Below, in pieces: positions 9,414 to 18,510 of a DNA stretch of 64,000 nt. This stretch comes from Micromonospora eburnea. Lineage in GTDB: Bacteria; Actinomycetota; Actinomycetes; Mycobacteriales; Micromonosporaceae. Positions within the stretch are counted from its first letter, which is position 1. The number at the start of each line of letters is the position of its first letter. The stretch is from assembly GCF_900090225.1 (NCBI RefSeq), contig NZ_FMHY01000002.1, forward strand, positions 682,001 through 746,000, given 5' to 3'. Below the pieces are notes generated by a model that saw nothing but the letters and a program-made list of their open reading frames with translations, was not told the origin of the DNA and searched no databases. The translations under genes and the position numbers were made by a program.

Positions 9414-10370
9414 TCAGTCGCGCCAGTCCACCACAGCAGAGATCTTGCCGACAATGGTGCGCCAACCCAAACTTGCGGTTTGTGCCCCGATTTTCTTCAG
9501 TCGGCGCCGACCCAGGAAACCGCCGATCCCGCCGTTGACCGTCGCGCGCAGGGCCTCGTCCAGGTCGTCGAGGCTGGAGCCGGCGGAGAGCATGTCCAGT
9601 ACGGCAGGTAGCCGCATCGCGTACGCCACGTCACGAGCGATTTCGCCGGCCTCGATCAGGAGGGCGGGGTCCCACGCGTCGTGGCCGCCGCGGAGGTTCT
9701 CCACCACGAGGTCGAGCTCGTAGGTGTCCTCGTCCAGCGGCACGATGTCGGCCGGTTCCACCCGTTCGGACAGTTCACTCCAACTGTCCAGTTGAGACAG
9801 GTCGTTGGGTGCGCCGGAACGGACGAAACTGACCAGCGACTCCGGGGTCTTGAACAGCAGTAGCCGGCCGCGGTGGCTGAGGAAGGCCGGGACCTCCTCG
9901 TCGCCGGCGTCGTCCGCCTCGTCCTCGTCCTCGTCCGCCTCGTCCTCGTCCTCCTCGACCTTCTCCGCCTCGTCGGTCGTCTCGGCCTTACCGCGGCGGC
10001 GTCCCTTCGGCCGCTCGGTCCCGGCCTCCTCGTCGTCCTCGGCGGAGAGGGCGGCGAACTCCTCGTCGAGGATCACCACCTCCTCGTCGTCCTCGGCCTC
10101 GACGACCTGGCGGCGGGCCAGGAAGGGGTCCTCCTGGTCGCGCTCGGCGACGTCCGTGGGGGTCAGCTCCCGCGCCGGCCGGTACGCCCGGAGGGTGAAG
10201 CCGGTGCCGGCGGGCAGGGCGATCTCCACCGGGTCGATCCGCAGCTCCTCCCAGAGCGTGCGGTCCGGGGCCGGGCGGTCGGCCTCGACCTCGTCTTCGG
10301 CGGCCGACGCGGTGGTTTCGTCGAGCTCGGGCTCGTCGGCGTCGGGCCGTTGGGGCGACTGGCGGGCCAC
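9414..10370 (-). CDS. Acidic protein of unknown function
   Basis: A 318-residue protein; related actinobacterial proteins are sometimes labelled primosomal protein without support. The middle (about residues 95-150) is a highly acidic Glu/Asp tract (EDEDEADEDEDEADD). The C-terminal half is a globular domain with PAFLSHRGRLLLFKTPESLVSFVRSGAPNDLSQLDSW. I chose the GTG at 10368-10370 because GGAGG lies 5 nt before it; an upstream extension of the frame lacks such a signal. It is the first gene of a probable two-gene unit with the IS110-like gene. No catalytic motif is recognisable. Confidence 0.75.
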   Translation of the reverse strand: MARQSPQRPDADEPELDETTASAAEDEVEADRPAPDRTLWEELRIDPVEIALPAGTGFTLRAYRPARELTPTDVAERDQEDPFLARRQVVEAEDDEEVVILDEEFAALSAEDDEEAGTERPKGRRRGKAETTDEAEKVEEDEDEADEDEDEADDAGDEEVPAFLSHRGRLLLFKTPESLVSFVRSGAPNDLSQLDSWSELSERVEPADIVPLDEDTYELDLVVENLRGGHDAWDPALLIEAGEIARDVAYAMRLPAVLDMLSAGSSLDDLDEALRATVNGGIGGFLGRRRLKKIGAQTASLGWRTIVGKISAVVDWRD

Positions 10371-10502
10371 GCTGACCTCCGTGTGCTTCGGGTTGCCCAC
10401 CCGGCGGCGCCTCCGGCCGCCGAGTGACTCTGCGCACATACCCTAGTGGGCGACCCGGTGTGGCCGGGAGTCCACCCCGGTGGCGTCCCGGCCGGTAGAC
10501 AG

Positions 10503-10515
10503 GTAGCCTTGCTAC
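10503..10515. promoter_or_regulatory. Inverted repeat at PadR start (probable operator)
   Basis: GTAGC-CTT-GCTAC, a perfect 5-bp inverted repeat, overlaps the TAGCCT hexamer (10504-10509) that would serve as the -10 box of a leaderless transcript starting at ATG 10518. A repressor bound here would block the promoter, so autorepression by the PadR protein is likely. Confidence 0.5.
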
Positions 10516-10517
10516 AC

Positions 10518-10859
10518 ATGAAGGCGCAGGCGCTGCACGGACACCTGGACGCGCTGCTGCTGGCGGTGCTGGAGCAGGGCGCCCTGCACGGCTACGCCAT
10601 CATCGAGGCGCTCCGGGCCCGCAGCGGGGGCACCCTGGATCTGCCCACCGGCACCATCTACCCGGCGCTGCGCCGGCTGGAGCGGGCCGGCTACGTGGCC
10701 AGCTCGTGGAGCACGGTCAACGGCCGGGAACGGCGCACGTACCAACTCACCGAGGCCGGCGGCCAGGCACTCGCCGGAGAGCGGGCCGGCTGGCGCGAGT
10801 TCAGCGCGACGGTGGGCCGCTTCCTCGGCACCGACGAGCCACCCGCCACGCCGGCCTGA
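10518..10859 (+). CDS. PadR-family transcriptional regulator
   Basis: A 113-residue winged-helix regulator. The PadR signature is clear: LLLAVLEQGALHGYAIIEAL, then LPTGTIYPALRRLERAGYV and the wing SSWSTVNGRERRTYQLTEAGGQAL. Start ATG 10518 has no Shine-Dalgarno but a TAGCCT box 8 nt upstream, pointing to a leaderless mRNA. The inverted repeat at the promoter suggests autoregulation. It converges on the membrane-protein gene with only 9 bp between the stops. PadR genes often precede such permease-prefix membrane genes in one operon; here the orientation is reversed. Confidence 0.88.
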   Translation: MKAQALHGHLDALLLAVLEQGALHGYAIIEALRARSGGTLDLPTGTIYPALRRLERAGYVASSWSTVNGRERRTYQLTEAGGQALAGERAGWREFSATVGRFLGTDEPPATPA

Positions 10860-10868
10860 CGGCCACCG

Positions 10869-11540
10869 TCAGCCGGCGCTCACCAGCCAGTAGCGGGTCG
10901 CCCGGGCGAGCGCGAACCAACCGGCGCCGATCAGCACCGCGCCGATGATCATCGGCGGCCAGGTCAGGGCCGCCTCCCAGAGGCCGACCGACCAGCCGAA
11001 CAGGGCGGCGCCGCCGAGCGCGCCGCCCGCCAACCCACCGGTCAGGCCGTAGCCCACCGCCCGGGCCCACCGGTCGAGCCGGGGTGACGCGTACCGGGCG
11101 GACAGGAAGCCGAGCAGCAGCCCGGCCAGCGCCAGGCCGGCGACCAGCGCCCAGATCCCGTGCAGCGAGGCGGAGAGCACCAGGTAGCCCGCCGGCGGCC
11201 GGGGCCCGTCGCTCCAGCTCGACCCGCGCCAGGTCAGGTCCCCGCCGGCCATCAGCGCCACCGCCACCACCAGCGCCCGTAGCGCCAGCCCGCGCAGCGC
11301 CCCCGCCGCCAGCTCGGCCTGGTAGCCGGGGACCAGCTGGGCCGGGCTGCCGAACTCGGCCACCGCCCGCCGCTCGGCCTCCGCCGGCGGCAGGCCACCC
11401 TCCCGGTACGCCTCGACGGCGTCCTGCAACGCGTGCCGCGCCTCGGTCAGCAGGTCGGCCTTGAGGCGGGCCGGCCCCCGCAACCGGCCGGCCAGCTCGC
11501 CGAGCCGCTGCTCCACGAGCACGTCCTGGTAGCCACGCAT
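10869..11540 (-). CDS. Membrane protein with permease-prefix (DUF1700-like) N-terminus
   Basis: A 223-residue protein. A cytoplasmic helical N-terminus (LTEARHALQDAVEAYREGGLPPAEAERRAVAEFGSPAQLVPGYQAELA) is the module often found with PadR regulators. Four hydrophobic segments follow (about residues 95-220). I took ATG 11540; an in-frame GTG three codons upstream is possible. The function of the family is unclear; membrane-stress sensing or envelope homeostasis is usually proposed from association with PadR. Confidence 0.7.
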   Translation of the reverse strand: MRGYQDVLVEQRLGELAGRLRGPARLKADLLTEARHALQDAVEAYREGGLPPAEAERRAVAEFGSPAQLVPGYQAELAAGALRGLALRALVVAVALMAGGDLTWRGSSWSDGPRPPAGYLVLSASLHGIWALVAGLALAGLLLGFLSARYASPRLDRWARAVGYGLTGGLAGGALGGAALFGWSVGLWEAALTWPPMIIGAVLIGAGWFALARATRYWLVSAG

Positions 11541-11598
11541 GGGCACCACCCTGCCATCCGGGGGCGGCGGCCGCGTCCGGGTATTTCCCGGACCGCGC

Positions 11599-13557
11599 TC
11601 AGGGGGCGAGAGCGAGGTAGCCGCGCTCGGCCGCGGCCTGGAGCAGCCACTGGTCGCGGTACCAGCCCGGTTGCGCCACCAGTTCGTCGTGCCGGCCGCG
11701 CTGTGTCACCCGGCCGGCGTCGAGCACCACGATCTCGTCGAACCCGGACAGGCCGCTGAGCCGGTGGCTGATCAGCAGCACGGAGCGGCCGGCCGGCGTG
11801 GCGGCCAGCGTCGAGGCGAGTACGGCGTCCGCAGCGGCCGGGTCGAGGCCCTCGGTCGGCTCGTCCAGCACCAGCACGGCCGGGGCGGCCAGCAGCGCCC
11901 GGGCCAGCGCGAGGCGCTGCCGCTGGCCGCCGGAGAGCTGCCCGCCCTGCTCACCGACCACGGTGTCCCAGCCGTCGGGCTGGGCGCGTACCCAGTCCAG
12001 CAGGCCGGCCGCCGCAGCGGCGGCGGTCAGCTCCTCCTCGTCGGCCCGCGGCCGGCCGAGCAGCAGGTTGTCCCGTACCGAGGCATGGAAGACGTACGCC
12101 TCGGCGAGCAGGCCGCCGACCAGCCGGGGCAGCTCCTCGGCCGGGTACGCGGACACGTCCACCCCGTCCAGGGTGGCCCGACCGGTGTCGGGGCGTACCG
12201 CCCCGGTGAGCACGGCGGCCAGGGTGCTCTTGCCGGCACCGCTCGGCCCGACCACGGCCACCCGGCGACCCGCCGGCAGGTCCAGGTCGATCCCGTCGAG
12301 GGCGGGTGCCGCGCCCTCCCGGTAGCGCACGGTCACCCCGGCGAACCGCACCTCGTGCCCGGCGGCTGCCGGCTCGCGCTCGGGACCGGAGCCCGGGGTG
12401 GGACCGGGAGCGAGGCCAGGGCCAGCGGCGGGTGCCGGGGCGGGCGCGGTGAGCAGGGCGGCCACCCGGACCAGGCCGGCCCGGAGCTGGGTGCGCTGTC
12501 GGGCGGCTCCGACCAGGGCGAGGGCGGTCTCGACGGCGGCCAGGGCACCGACGGCCAGGACGCCGACCAGCACCCCGCCCACGCCCGCGCGCAACGCCAC
12601 CACGACCACGGCGGCGGCGGTCAGCCCGCCGACCAGCACCCCGGTCGCGTCGACCGCGAAACCGGTCGCGGCCAGCCGGCGTTCCAGCCGGGCGAGCCGG
12701 CGGGCCCGCCCCTCGGCGGCGGTGAGCGCGGTGCCGGTGGCCCCGAACGCGGCCAGGTCGGCGGCGCCGTGGGTCAGGTCGACCGCGTCCGCGGCGAGCG
12801 CCCCGCGCAGCGGAGCCACCTCGTCGGCGGCCCGTCGGGTGAGTGCGGTGGCCAGCGCGGGCAGGGCCACCCCGGCGACCAGCAGCCCGACGGCGAGCAC
12901 CCCGGCCGCCGGCGGCGAGATCAGCGCGGCGCCCCCGACGGCGAGCAGGCTCACCAGCGCGGCGGCCGCCCCCGGGACGAGCACCCGCAGCAGCAGGTCC
13001 TGCACCGCCTCCACATCGGAGACGAGCCGGCTCAGCGCGTCCCCGGTCCGCTGGGCGGTGGTCTCCCGCCGGGTGGCCAGCGCGGCGAAGACCCGGGCCC
13101 GGACGTCGGTGATCATGCGGAGCACCGCGTCGTGCCCGGCGAGCCGTTCGGTGTAGCGGAACACGCCCCGGCTGACCGCGAGGGCCCGGACCGCGACGAT
13201 GGCCACGGTCAATCGGTCCAGCGGCGGCCGCCCGGCGGCGCTCATCAGCAGCCAGGTGGCGGTGGCCATCAGGGCCAGCCCGGCGAACTCGGTGGCCGCG
13301 GCGAGCAGCCCGGCCCCCAGCAGCCGGCTCAGGTACGGCCGCGCCAGCCGCAGCACGGCCCGCTCGGCGCCGGCCCGGCGGTCGCGGGCGGCACCGGCGC
13401 GCGGGCCGGTCGGGGCCAGCTCGACCGGGTTCGGCTCGGCGGCGGTCGGCGTGCCGGGATCCCGGGCGGCCGGGGTCACGCCGTCGGGCGAGGTCCCGCC
13501 CGGTACGGCCCGTACCGGCTGGTCGGGGCGCTCCGGCCCGACCGGTCCGTCGGTCAT
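11599..13557 (-). CDS. cydC: Thiol reductant ABC exporter subunit CydC
   Basis: A 652-residue half-ABC exporter. The N-terminal TM domain is followed by a nucleotide-binding domain with Walker A GPSGAGKST, signature LSGGQRQRLALARALL and Walker B VLVLDEPTEGLD. CydDC exports cysteine and glutathione from the cytoplasm and is needed to assemble cytochrome bd. ATG 13557 overlaps the cydD stop (ATGA), giving coupled translation. It is the last gene of cydABDC. Residues 1-65 are a disordered Pro/Asp-rich extension before the first membrane segment. Confidence 0.9.
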   Translation of the reverse strand: MTDGPVGPERPDQPVRAVPGGTSPDGVTPAARDPGTPTAAEPNPVELAPTGPRAGAARDRRAGAERAVLRLARPYLSRLLGAGLLAAATEFAGLALMATATWLLMSAAGRPPLDRLTVAIVAVRALAVSRGVFRYTERLAGHDAVLRMITDVRARVFAALATRRETTAQRTGDALSRLVSDVEAVQDLLLRVLVPGAAAALVSLLAVGGAALISPPAAGVLAVGLLVAGVALPALATALTRRAADEVAPLRGALAADAVDLTHGAADLAAFGATGTALTAAEGRARRLARLERRLAATGFAVDATGVLVGGLTAAAVVVVALRAGVGGVLVGVLAVGALAAVETALALVGAARQRTQLRAGLVRVAALLTAPAPAPAAGPGLAPGPTPGSGPEREPAAAGHEVRFAGVTVRYREGAAPALDGIDLDLPAGRRVAVVGPSGAGKSTLAAVLTGAVRPDTGRATLDGVDVSAYPAEELPRLVGGLLAEAYVFHASVRDNLLLGRPRADEEELTAAAAAAGLLDWVRAQPDGWDTVVGEQGGQLSGGQRQRLALARALLAAPAVLVLDEPTEGLDPAAADAVLASTLAATPAGRSVLLISHRLSGLSGFDEIVVLDAGRVTQRGRHDELVAQPGWYRDQWLLQAAAERGYLALAP

Positions 13558-15233
13558 CCCGCCACCTTCCCCGCCGGCACCGGAGTCAGCTCGGTGACCC
13601 GGCCGTCCTCGACCCGCAGGATCCGGTCGGCGTCCTCCAGCAGTGCGGGCCGGTGCGCGACCAGCAGCGCGGTACGCCGGGCGACCAGCCGCCGGGTGGC
13701 GGCCAGCACGACCGCCTCGCTGGCGGTGTCCAGCCGGGCGGTCGGCTCGTCGAGGAGCACCAGCGGGGCGTCCCGGAGGAACGCGCGGGCCAGCGCCACC
13801 CGCTGCCGTTGCCCGCTGGACAGGCCGTGCCCGCGCTCGCCCAGCGTGGTGGCCAGCCCGTCGGGCAGGGCGGTGATCACCTCGTCCAGCGCCGCGTCGG
13901 TGACCGCGCGGGCGAGCGCGGCGTCCGGGGTGTCGGGCGCGCCGAGGCGGATGTTGTCGGCCAGCGAGCCGGCGAAGAGGTGGGCCCGCTGCGGCACCCA
14001 GGCCACCTGGCGCCGCCAGGCGTCGAGGTCGACGTCAGCGAGGTCGACCCCGTCGACGGTGACCCGGCCGGCGGTCGGGGTGACGAACCCGAGCAGCAGC
14101 CCGAGCAGCGTGCTCTTGCCGGCGCCGCTGGGCCCGATGACCGCGATTCGCTGGCCGGGGCGGATGGTGAGGGTGACGTCCCGCAGCGCGGTGGTCCGCT
14201 CGTACTCGACGGTGACGCCCTCGAAGCGGATCTCGCCGGACCCGTCCGGCGTGGTGCGCCGCTCGCCCGCCGGTACGGTGGACGCCGGCTCGGCGGAGAC
14301 GCTGAGCGCCTCGTCCAACGCGGTCAGCCCCTCCATGCTGGCGTGGAACCGGCTGCCCGCCGCCCGCAGGGGCAGGTACGCCTCCGGGGTGAGCAGCAGC
14401 ACCAGCAGCGCGGTGGAGAGGGTGATCCCGCCGCCGAGCAGCCGGATGCCCACCGGCACCGCGACCAGCGCCACCGAGAGGGTGGCGACGAGTTCGAGGA
14501 CCAGCGCGGAGAGGAACGCGATCCGCAGCGTCTTCATGGTGGCCTGGCGATGCCCGTCGGCCATCCGACGGACGACGTCGACCTGGGCCCGGGCCCGGCC
14601 GAACGCGCGCAGCGTGGGCAGCCCGGCCACCATGTCGAGGAAGTGCCCGCCGAGCAGCGACAGCCGCCGCCACTGCCGTTCGGTGGCGGCCTGCGCCTGC
14701 CAGCCGAGCAAGGCGCCGAAGATCGGGATGAGCGGGATGGTCAGCGCGATGATCACCGCCGAACTCCAGTCGGCGAGGACGATCCGGGCCAGCACGGCCA
14801 GCGGCACGGTCACGCTCAGCACGAGCTGCGGCAGGTAACCGGTGAAGTAGGGGTCGAGCGCGTCCAGGCCGCGCCCGGCGAGGGTGGCGAGCTGCCCGGC
14901 CCGCTGGCCGGCCACCCAGGTGGGGCCGTGCCGGCCGACCGCGCCGAGCAGGTCGGCGCGGAGCGTGGCCTTCACCGTGGCCGCCGCCCGCGCCGCCACC
15001 GTGCCCTGCGCCCAGCTCACCAGCGCCCGGGCGGCGACCGCCGCCACGAAGCCGGCCAGCGCCGGCCGGTGCAACCGCCCGTCGACCGCCGTCGCCAGCA
15101 GCGTGGCCAGTGCGGTGGCCTGCGCGACCACCAGCAGGGCGGTCAGCCCGCCCAACGCCGCGAGCATGGCGAGGTCGCGCCGGGCCGCGGGGACCCGGCG
15201 CAGCAGTCTCGGGTCGAACGGGCGGCGGTTCAC
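13554..15233 (-). CDS. cydD: Thiol reductant ABC exporter subunit CydD
   Basis: A 559-residue half-ABC exporter, partner of CydC. Walker A is GPSGAGKST, the signature is the slightly variant GLSSGQRQRVALARAF, and Walker B is LVLLDEPTARLD. I placed the start at GTG 15233 (VNRRPFDPRLLRR) because it overlaps the cydB stop (GTGA); a frame extension of 17 residues upstream would lie inside cydB and has no signal. Adjacent cydD and cydC with cydAB strongly support the assignment. Confidence 0.9.
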   Translation of the reverse strand: MNRRPFDPRLLRRVPAARRDLAMLAALGGLTALLVVAQATALATLLATAVDGRLHRPALAGFVAAVAARALVSWAQGTVAARAAATVKATLRADLLGAVGRHGPTWVAGQRAGQLATLAGRGLDALDPYFTGYLPQLVLSVTVPLAVLARIVLADWSSAVIIALTIPLIPIFGALLGWQAQAATERQWRRLSLLGGHFLDMVAGLPTLRAFGRARAQVDVVRRMADGHRQATMKTLRIAFLSALVLELVATLSVALVAVPVGIRLLGGGITLSTALLVLLLTPEAYLPLRAAGSRFHASMEGLTALDEALSVSAEPASTVPAGERRTTPDGSGEIRFEGVTVEYERTTALRDVTLTIRPGQRIAVIGPSGAGKSTLLGLLLGFVTPTAGRVTVDGVDLADVDLDAWRRQVAWVPQRAHLFAGSLADNIRLGAPDTPDAALARAVTDAALDEVITALPDGLATTLGERGHGLSSGQRQRVALARAFLRDAPLVLLDEPTARLDTASEAVVLAATRRLVARRTALLVAHRPALLEDADRILRVEDGRVTELTPVPAGKVAG

Positions 15234-16237
15234 CAGTACACCGGTGCCCTGCCGTCGGTCCGTCCCCGGAACACCCACCAGCACATCGCCTGAAAGCCTA
15301 GTAGGGCCGGCAGGAGCGGCAGCGCGAGCCAGCCGAGCAGGGACAGCGTGGGCCCGCTCGCGGCGGCGTCGGCGACGGTCAACGAGGTGCCCGGGTCGCC
15401 GGTGGAGACCAGCACCCGGGGCCAGAGGGCGGCGCCGACCAGCAACACCGGCAGCGCCAGCGCCGCGCTGCTCGCCGTGAAGGCCATCCCGGGCCGACCC
15501 CGGCCGAGCGCCGCGCGGGCCACCAGCAGTGCCGTGACCAGCGCAAACGGCAGGAGTACGGCGAGCGCCGGCCGTGCGACGGCGGCGCGTACCCGATCGG
15601 AGAGCAGGCCCAGGACGGTGGCTGCGGCGACCGCGGCGAGCGCCACCGGCACCAGGCCGCGCGCCAGCCGGGCGACCGGCGGTACGTCGGCGGCCGGCAG
15701 CCGGAGGGTGAGGAATGTCGCACCGTGCACGGTGATCAGCGCCAGCATCGCCAGCGCGGCGGCGGCCACGAACGGGGTGAAGAGGTGGCCCACTCCGGCG
15801 ACGTGCCCGTCGGCTCGCAGCGGCACCCCTTGCAGCAGCCCGCCGAGCAGGGCACCCCAGGCGAGGGCGGCGAGCGTGCTGCCGGCCACCACCACCCGGT
15901 CCCAGCCGGCGCGGGCCGACTCGGCGCGCGGCCGGCTGCGCAGTTGCACCCCGGCGGTCACCAGGACCACCCCGGCGACCGCGCCGAGCACGACCGGGTA
16001 GAAACCGGAGAGCAGTTCCCCCTCCAGGAGTGGGAACGCGCCGAACAGGATGCCGACGGCGGCCACCAGCCAGACCTCGTTGCCGAGGAAGAACGGCCCG
16101 ACGGCGGTGAGCGCGGCCCGGCGGGTCGCTGGGGTTGCGCCGCGGGCGAGCAGCAGCCCGACACCGTAGTCGTAGCCGCCGAGGACGAGATAGGTGGCGA
16201 AGAAGAGGCCGAGCAGGGCGTACCAGGCGAGTTCCAC
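15230..16237 (-). CDS. cydB: Cytochrome bd oxidase subunit II
   Basis: A 335-residue membrane protein of the CydB family. It begins VELAWYALLGLFFATYLVLGGYDYGVG with the usual GxDYGVG turn, then the FFLGNEVWLVAAVGILFGAFP helix. Hydrophobic segments continue to the end. GTG 16237 was chosen for the GAGGG ribosome site and the family N-terminus. It lies 11 nt downstream of cydA and overlaps cydD. CydB lacks haem but forms the heterodimer needed for oxidase stability. Confidence 0.9.
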   Translation of the reverse strand: MELAWYALLGLFFATYLVLGGYDYGVGLLLARGATPATRRAALTAVGPFFLGNEVWLVAAVGILFGAFPLLEGELLSGFYPVVLGAVAGVVLVTAGVQLRSRPRAESARAGWDRVVVAGSTLAALAWGALLGGLLQGVPLRADGHVAGVGHLFTPFVAAAALAMLALITVHGATFLTLRLPAADVPPVARLARGLVPVALAAVAAATVLGLLSDRVRAAVARPALAVLLPFALVTALLVARAALGRGRPGMAFTASSAALALPVLLVGAALWPRVLVSTGDPGTSLTVADAAASGPTLSLLGWLALPLLPALLGFQAMCWWVFRGRTDGRAPVYW

Positions 16238-16248
16238 GGCGGGCTCCC

Positions 16249-17496
16249 TCAGGCGAACACGGGGTCGGGGCGGTGGTCGGTGTCCGGCGCGGGCGGCCGG
16301 CCGAGGGCCGGGTCGTGCGCGCCCCGGGCGGCGTGCCGGGCCAGCAACACCCAGTTGCTGACGGCGAGGGTGCCGAGCAGCAGGCTGAAGCCGACCAGCG
16401 AGGTGAGCATCAGGCCGGTGTTCACCGGTGAGACGGCCTGCCCGGTCGGCAGCAGCCCGTACGCGGCCCAGGGCTGGCGGCCGACCTCGCGGGCGAGCCA
16501 ACCGAGGATCACCGCGATGAAGGGCAGCGGCAGGGCGATCAGGATCAGCCAGAGCGGGAACTGCAACCGGATGATCCAGTCCCGCCAGAGCAGCGGCACC
16601 ACCAGGATGCCGAAGAAGAGCGCCATCCCGATGAGGATCATGAAGCCGAGACTGACGTTGGACAGTGCCGGCGGGGTGTAGTCGCCGGGGCCGAACCGCG
16701 TCGTCCACTCGGCGATCAGCGCGTCCCGGTCCGCCCCGCCGCCGAACTTCGTGGGCTGCAGCTTCCCGACCGGGCCGAACTGGGCGAAGCCGAACCCGAT
16801 CAGAAAGATCACCGCGACCGCGAAGGTGAGCAGCCCGAGCCGCAGCGACTTCCGGAAGAGCGCGAAGTCGGGAGTACGCCGGACCAGGTGCCAGGCGCTG
16901 ACCGCCGCCATCAGCATCCCGCCGGTGACCAGGCTCGCCGACACCACGTGTCCGAAGGCGAAGCCGAGGGTGGGGTTGGAGAGCAACGCGCCGAAGTCGG
17001 TGAGGTGGGCGACGCCGTCGCGCAGTTCGTAGCCGACCGGGTGCTGGAGCCAGGAGTTGGCGACCATGACCCAGAACGCCGAGGCGTACGCGGTGACCGC
17101 GACTCCCCAGAGCATCGCGAGGTGGACGCCGCGGCGCAGCCGGTGCCAGCCGAAGATCCACATGCCGAGGAACGTGGACTCCAGGAAGAACGCGACCAGC
17201 GTCTCGATGGCCAGCGGCGCGCCGAAGACGTTGCCGACGTAGCGCGACAGGCCGCTCCAGTTCAGCCCGAACTGGAACTCCATCACGATGCCGGTGGCGA
17301 TACCGAGCACGTAGTTGATCACGTAGAGCTGGCCCCAGAAGCGGGTCAGCCGCTCGTACACCGGTTTGCCGGTGACGAAGCCGGCGGTCTGCAACGCGAC
17401 GAGCAGGGTGACCAGGCCGAGGGTGACCACCACGAACAGGAAGTGGATCGAGGTGGTGGTGGCGAACTGCAGGCGGGCGAGGAGCAGGGAATCCAT
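16249..17496 (-). CDS. cydA: Cytochrome bd oxidase subunit I, short form
   Basis: A 415-residue CydA-family protein, the haem-bearing quinol:O2 oxidoreductase subunit of the plasma membrane. Kept residues: His18 and Glu98/Glu106 of the haem b595/d region (GAPLAIETLVAFFLEST), His183 for haem b558, Lys250 of the Q-loop, and W-E-GRQPW (333-343). It is shorter than the usual 460-500 residues, and the Q-loop is strongly reduced: only 89 residues separate Lys250 from GRQPW. Aligning FMILIG (285-290) with the Escherichia FRIMVG puts Leu288 where the axial Met normally is. ATG 17496 has GGGAG upstream. First gene of cydABDC, behind a BlaI-like operator. Confidence 0.85.
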   Translation of the reverse strand: MDSLLLARLQFATTTSIHFLFVVVTLGLVTLLVALQTAGFVTGKPVYERLTRFWGQLYVINYVLGIATGIVMEFQFGLNWSGLSRYVGNVFGAPLAIETLVAFFLESTFLGMWIFGWHRLRRGVHLAMLWGVAVTAYASAFWVMVANSWLQHPVGYELRDGVAHLTDFGALLSNPTLGFAFGHVVSASLVTGGMLMAAVSAWHLVRRTPDFALFRKSLRLGLLTFAVAVIFLIGFGFAQFGPVGKLQPTKFGGGADRDALIAEWTTRFGPGDYTPPALSNVSLGFMILIGMALFFGILVVPLLWRDWIIRLQFPLWLILIALPLPFIAVILGWLAREVGRQPWAAYGLLPTGQAVSPVNTGLMLTSLVGFSLLLGTLAVSNWVLLARHAARGAHDPALGRPPAPDTDHRPDPVFA

Positions 17497-17535
17497 GGTC
17501 GATCTCCCACGGGTTGACTCGCTTGTCATAGCGAG

Positions 17536-17558
17536 CCTACACGTAGGTTGTCTACCTA
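17536..17558. promoter_or_regulatory. Overlapping CTAC/GTAG inverted repeats upstream of cydA (probable BlaI box)
   Basis: CCTAC-AC-GTAGG (17536-17547) overlaps TAGGT-N5-ACCTA (17544-17558). On the minus strand the element lies between a -35-like TAGACA and a -10-like TATGAC (spacing 18) that would drive cydABDC. The same CTAC/GTAG half-sites occur at the promoter of the adjacent blaI-type gene. Confidence 0.5.
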
Positions 17559-17594
17559 TCGAAATCGCCGGAACCCCGCCGGGTCATGGATCGG

Positions 17595-18500
17595 TCAGTT
17601 CAGGAAGAGGGAGATCGGCAGGGCCACCAGGGTGGCCGCGACGGTCAGCGCGGTGGCGCCGAGCAGCCGGGGCGTGCGGTCCGGCACCAGCAGCCGCTGC
17701 ACCCGTACGTCGAGGTCGCGGTCGCCGAGGCCGAGCGCGCCGGCCGGCGTGATCCGGTGCCCGGCGGCGGCGAACCGGCGCAGCGCCCCGGCCAGCGGCG
17801 CCTCGGCGTGCAGCTCGCGCGCCTTGTCGTCGGCCCGCATCTCGACCAGTAGGGCCACCCGCTCGTGTGCGTGGCGCACCCAGCGGAACCAGGGCAACGC
17901 CCGGCAGAGCGCGGTGAACGGCAGGAGCACCAGGTCGTGCCGCTCCTCGGCGTGCGCCCGCTCGTGGGTGAGCACCGCCGCCAGCTCGGCGCGGTCCAGC
18001 AGACTGAGCGTGCCGGCGCTGACCACCACCCGGGGCCGCACCCCCGGCAGGCAGTACGCCGCCGCGCTCGGGTGGTCGAGCACCAGCGCGCCGGGCACGG
18101 TCGGGTCCTGGCGGGCAACCAGGCTGAGCAGCTCCCGGTGCCGGCGCTGGGCGCGGAGGGTGCCGTGGATGCTGCGTACCGTCGTGGTGAGCAGCACCGC
18201 GCCGATGCCGAAGCCGACCCCGACCAGGCCGAGGTGGACCACCCCTACGCCGGCCGGCAGGCTGCCGTGGGCCAGGTCGCCGGCGAGGGCGAGCAGCGCG
18301 CTCCCGGTCGGTTGTTCGTACGCGGCCAGGCCGAGCGCCATCGGCAGGCCCATCGCGGAGAGGCCGAGCGCCAGCCCGATCGCCTGCCAGCAGACGATCG
18401 CCACGCGTGGGGCCTGCCAGGTCCACCTCGAAACGGCGAGGACCTGCGCGGTCAGCCAGCAGGCCAGAATGCTCGCGGCGAAGTGCAACGCGTACGCCAC
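17595..18500 (-). CDS. M56-family (BlaR1-like) membrane metallopeptidase
   Basis: A 301-residue integral membrane protein with the gluzincin motif HERAH (in LTHERAHAEERHD) and a downstream Glu (LLVEMRADDKA). At least four hydrophobic segments surround it. It lacks the extracellular penicillin-binding domain of true BlaR1, as usual for actinobacterial M56 proteins. The partner BlaI-type repressor is encoded 10 nt upstream, so the pair should form a sensor-protease/repressor switch. cydABDC follows immediately in the same direction. GTG start. Confidence 0.85.
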   Translation of the reverse strand: MAYALHFAASILACWLTAQVLAVSRWTWQAPRVAIVCWQAIGLALGLSAMGLPMALGLAAYEQPTGSALLALAGDLAHGSLPAGVGVVHLGLVGVGFGIGAVLLTTTVRSIHGTLRAQRRHRELLSLVARQDPTVPGALVLDHPSAAAYCLPGVRPRVVVSAGTLSLLDRAELAAVLTHERAHAEERHDLVLLPFTALCRALPWFRWVRHAHERVALLVEMRADDKARELHAEAPLAGALRRFAAAGHRITPAGALGLGDRDLDVRVQRLLVPDRTPRLLGATALTVAATLVALPISLFLN

Positions 18501-18510
18501 GGCCGTCGCC

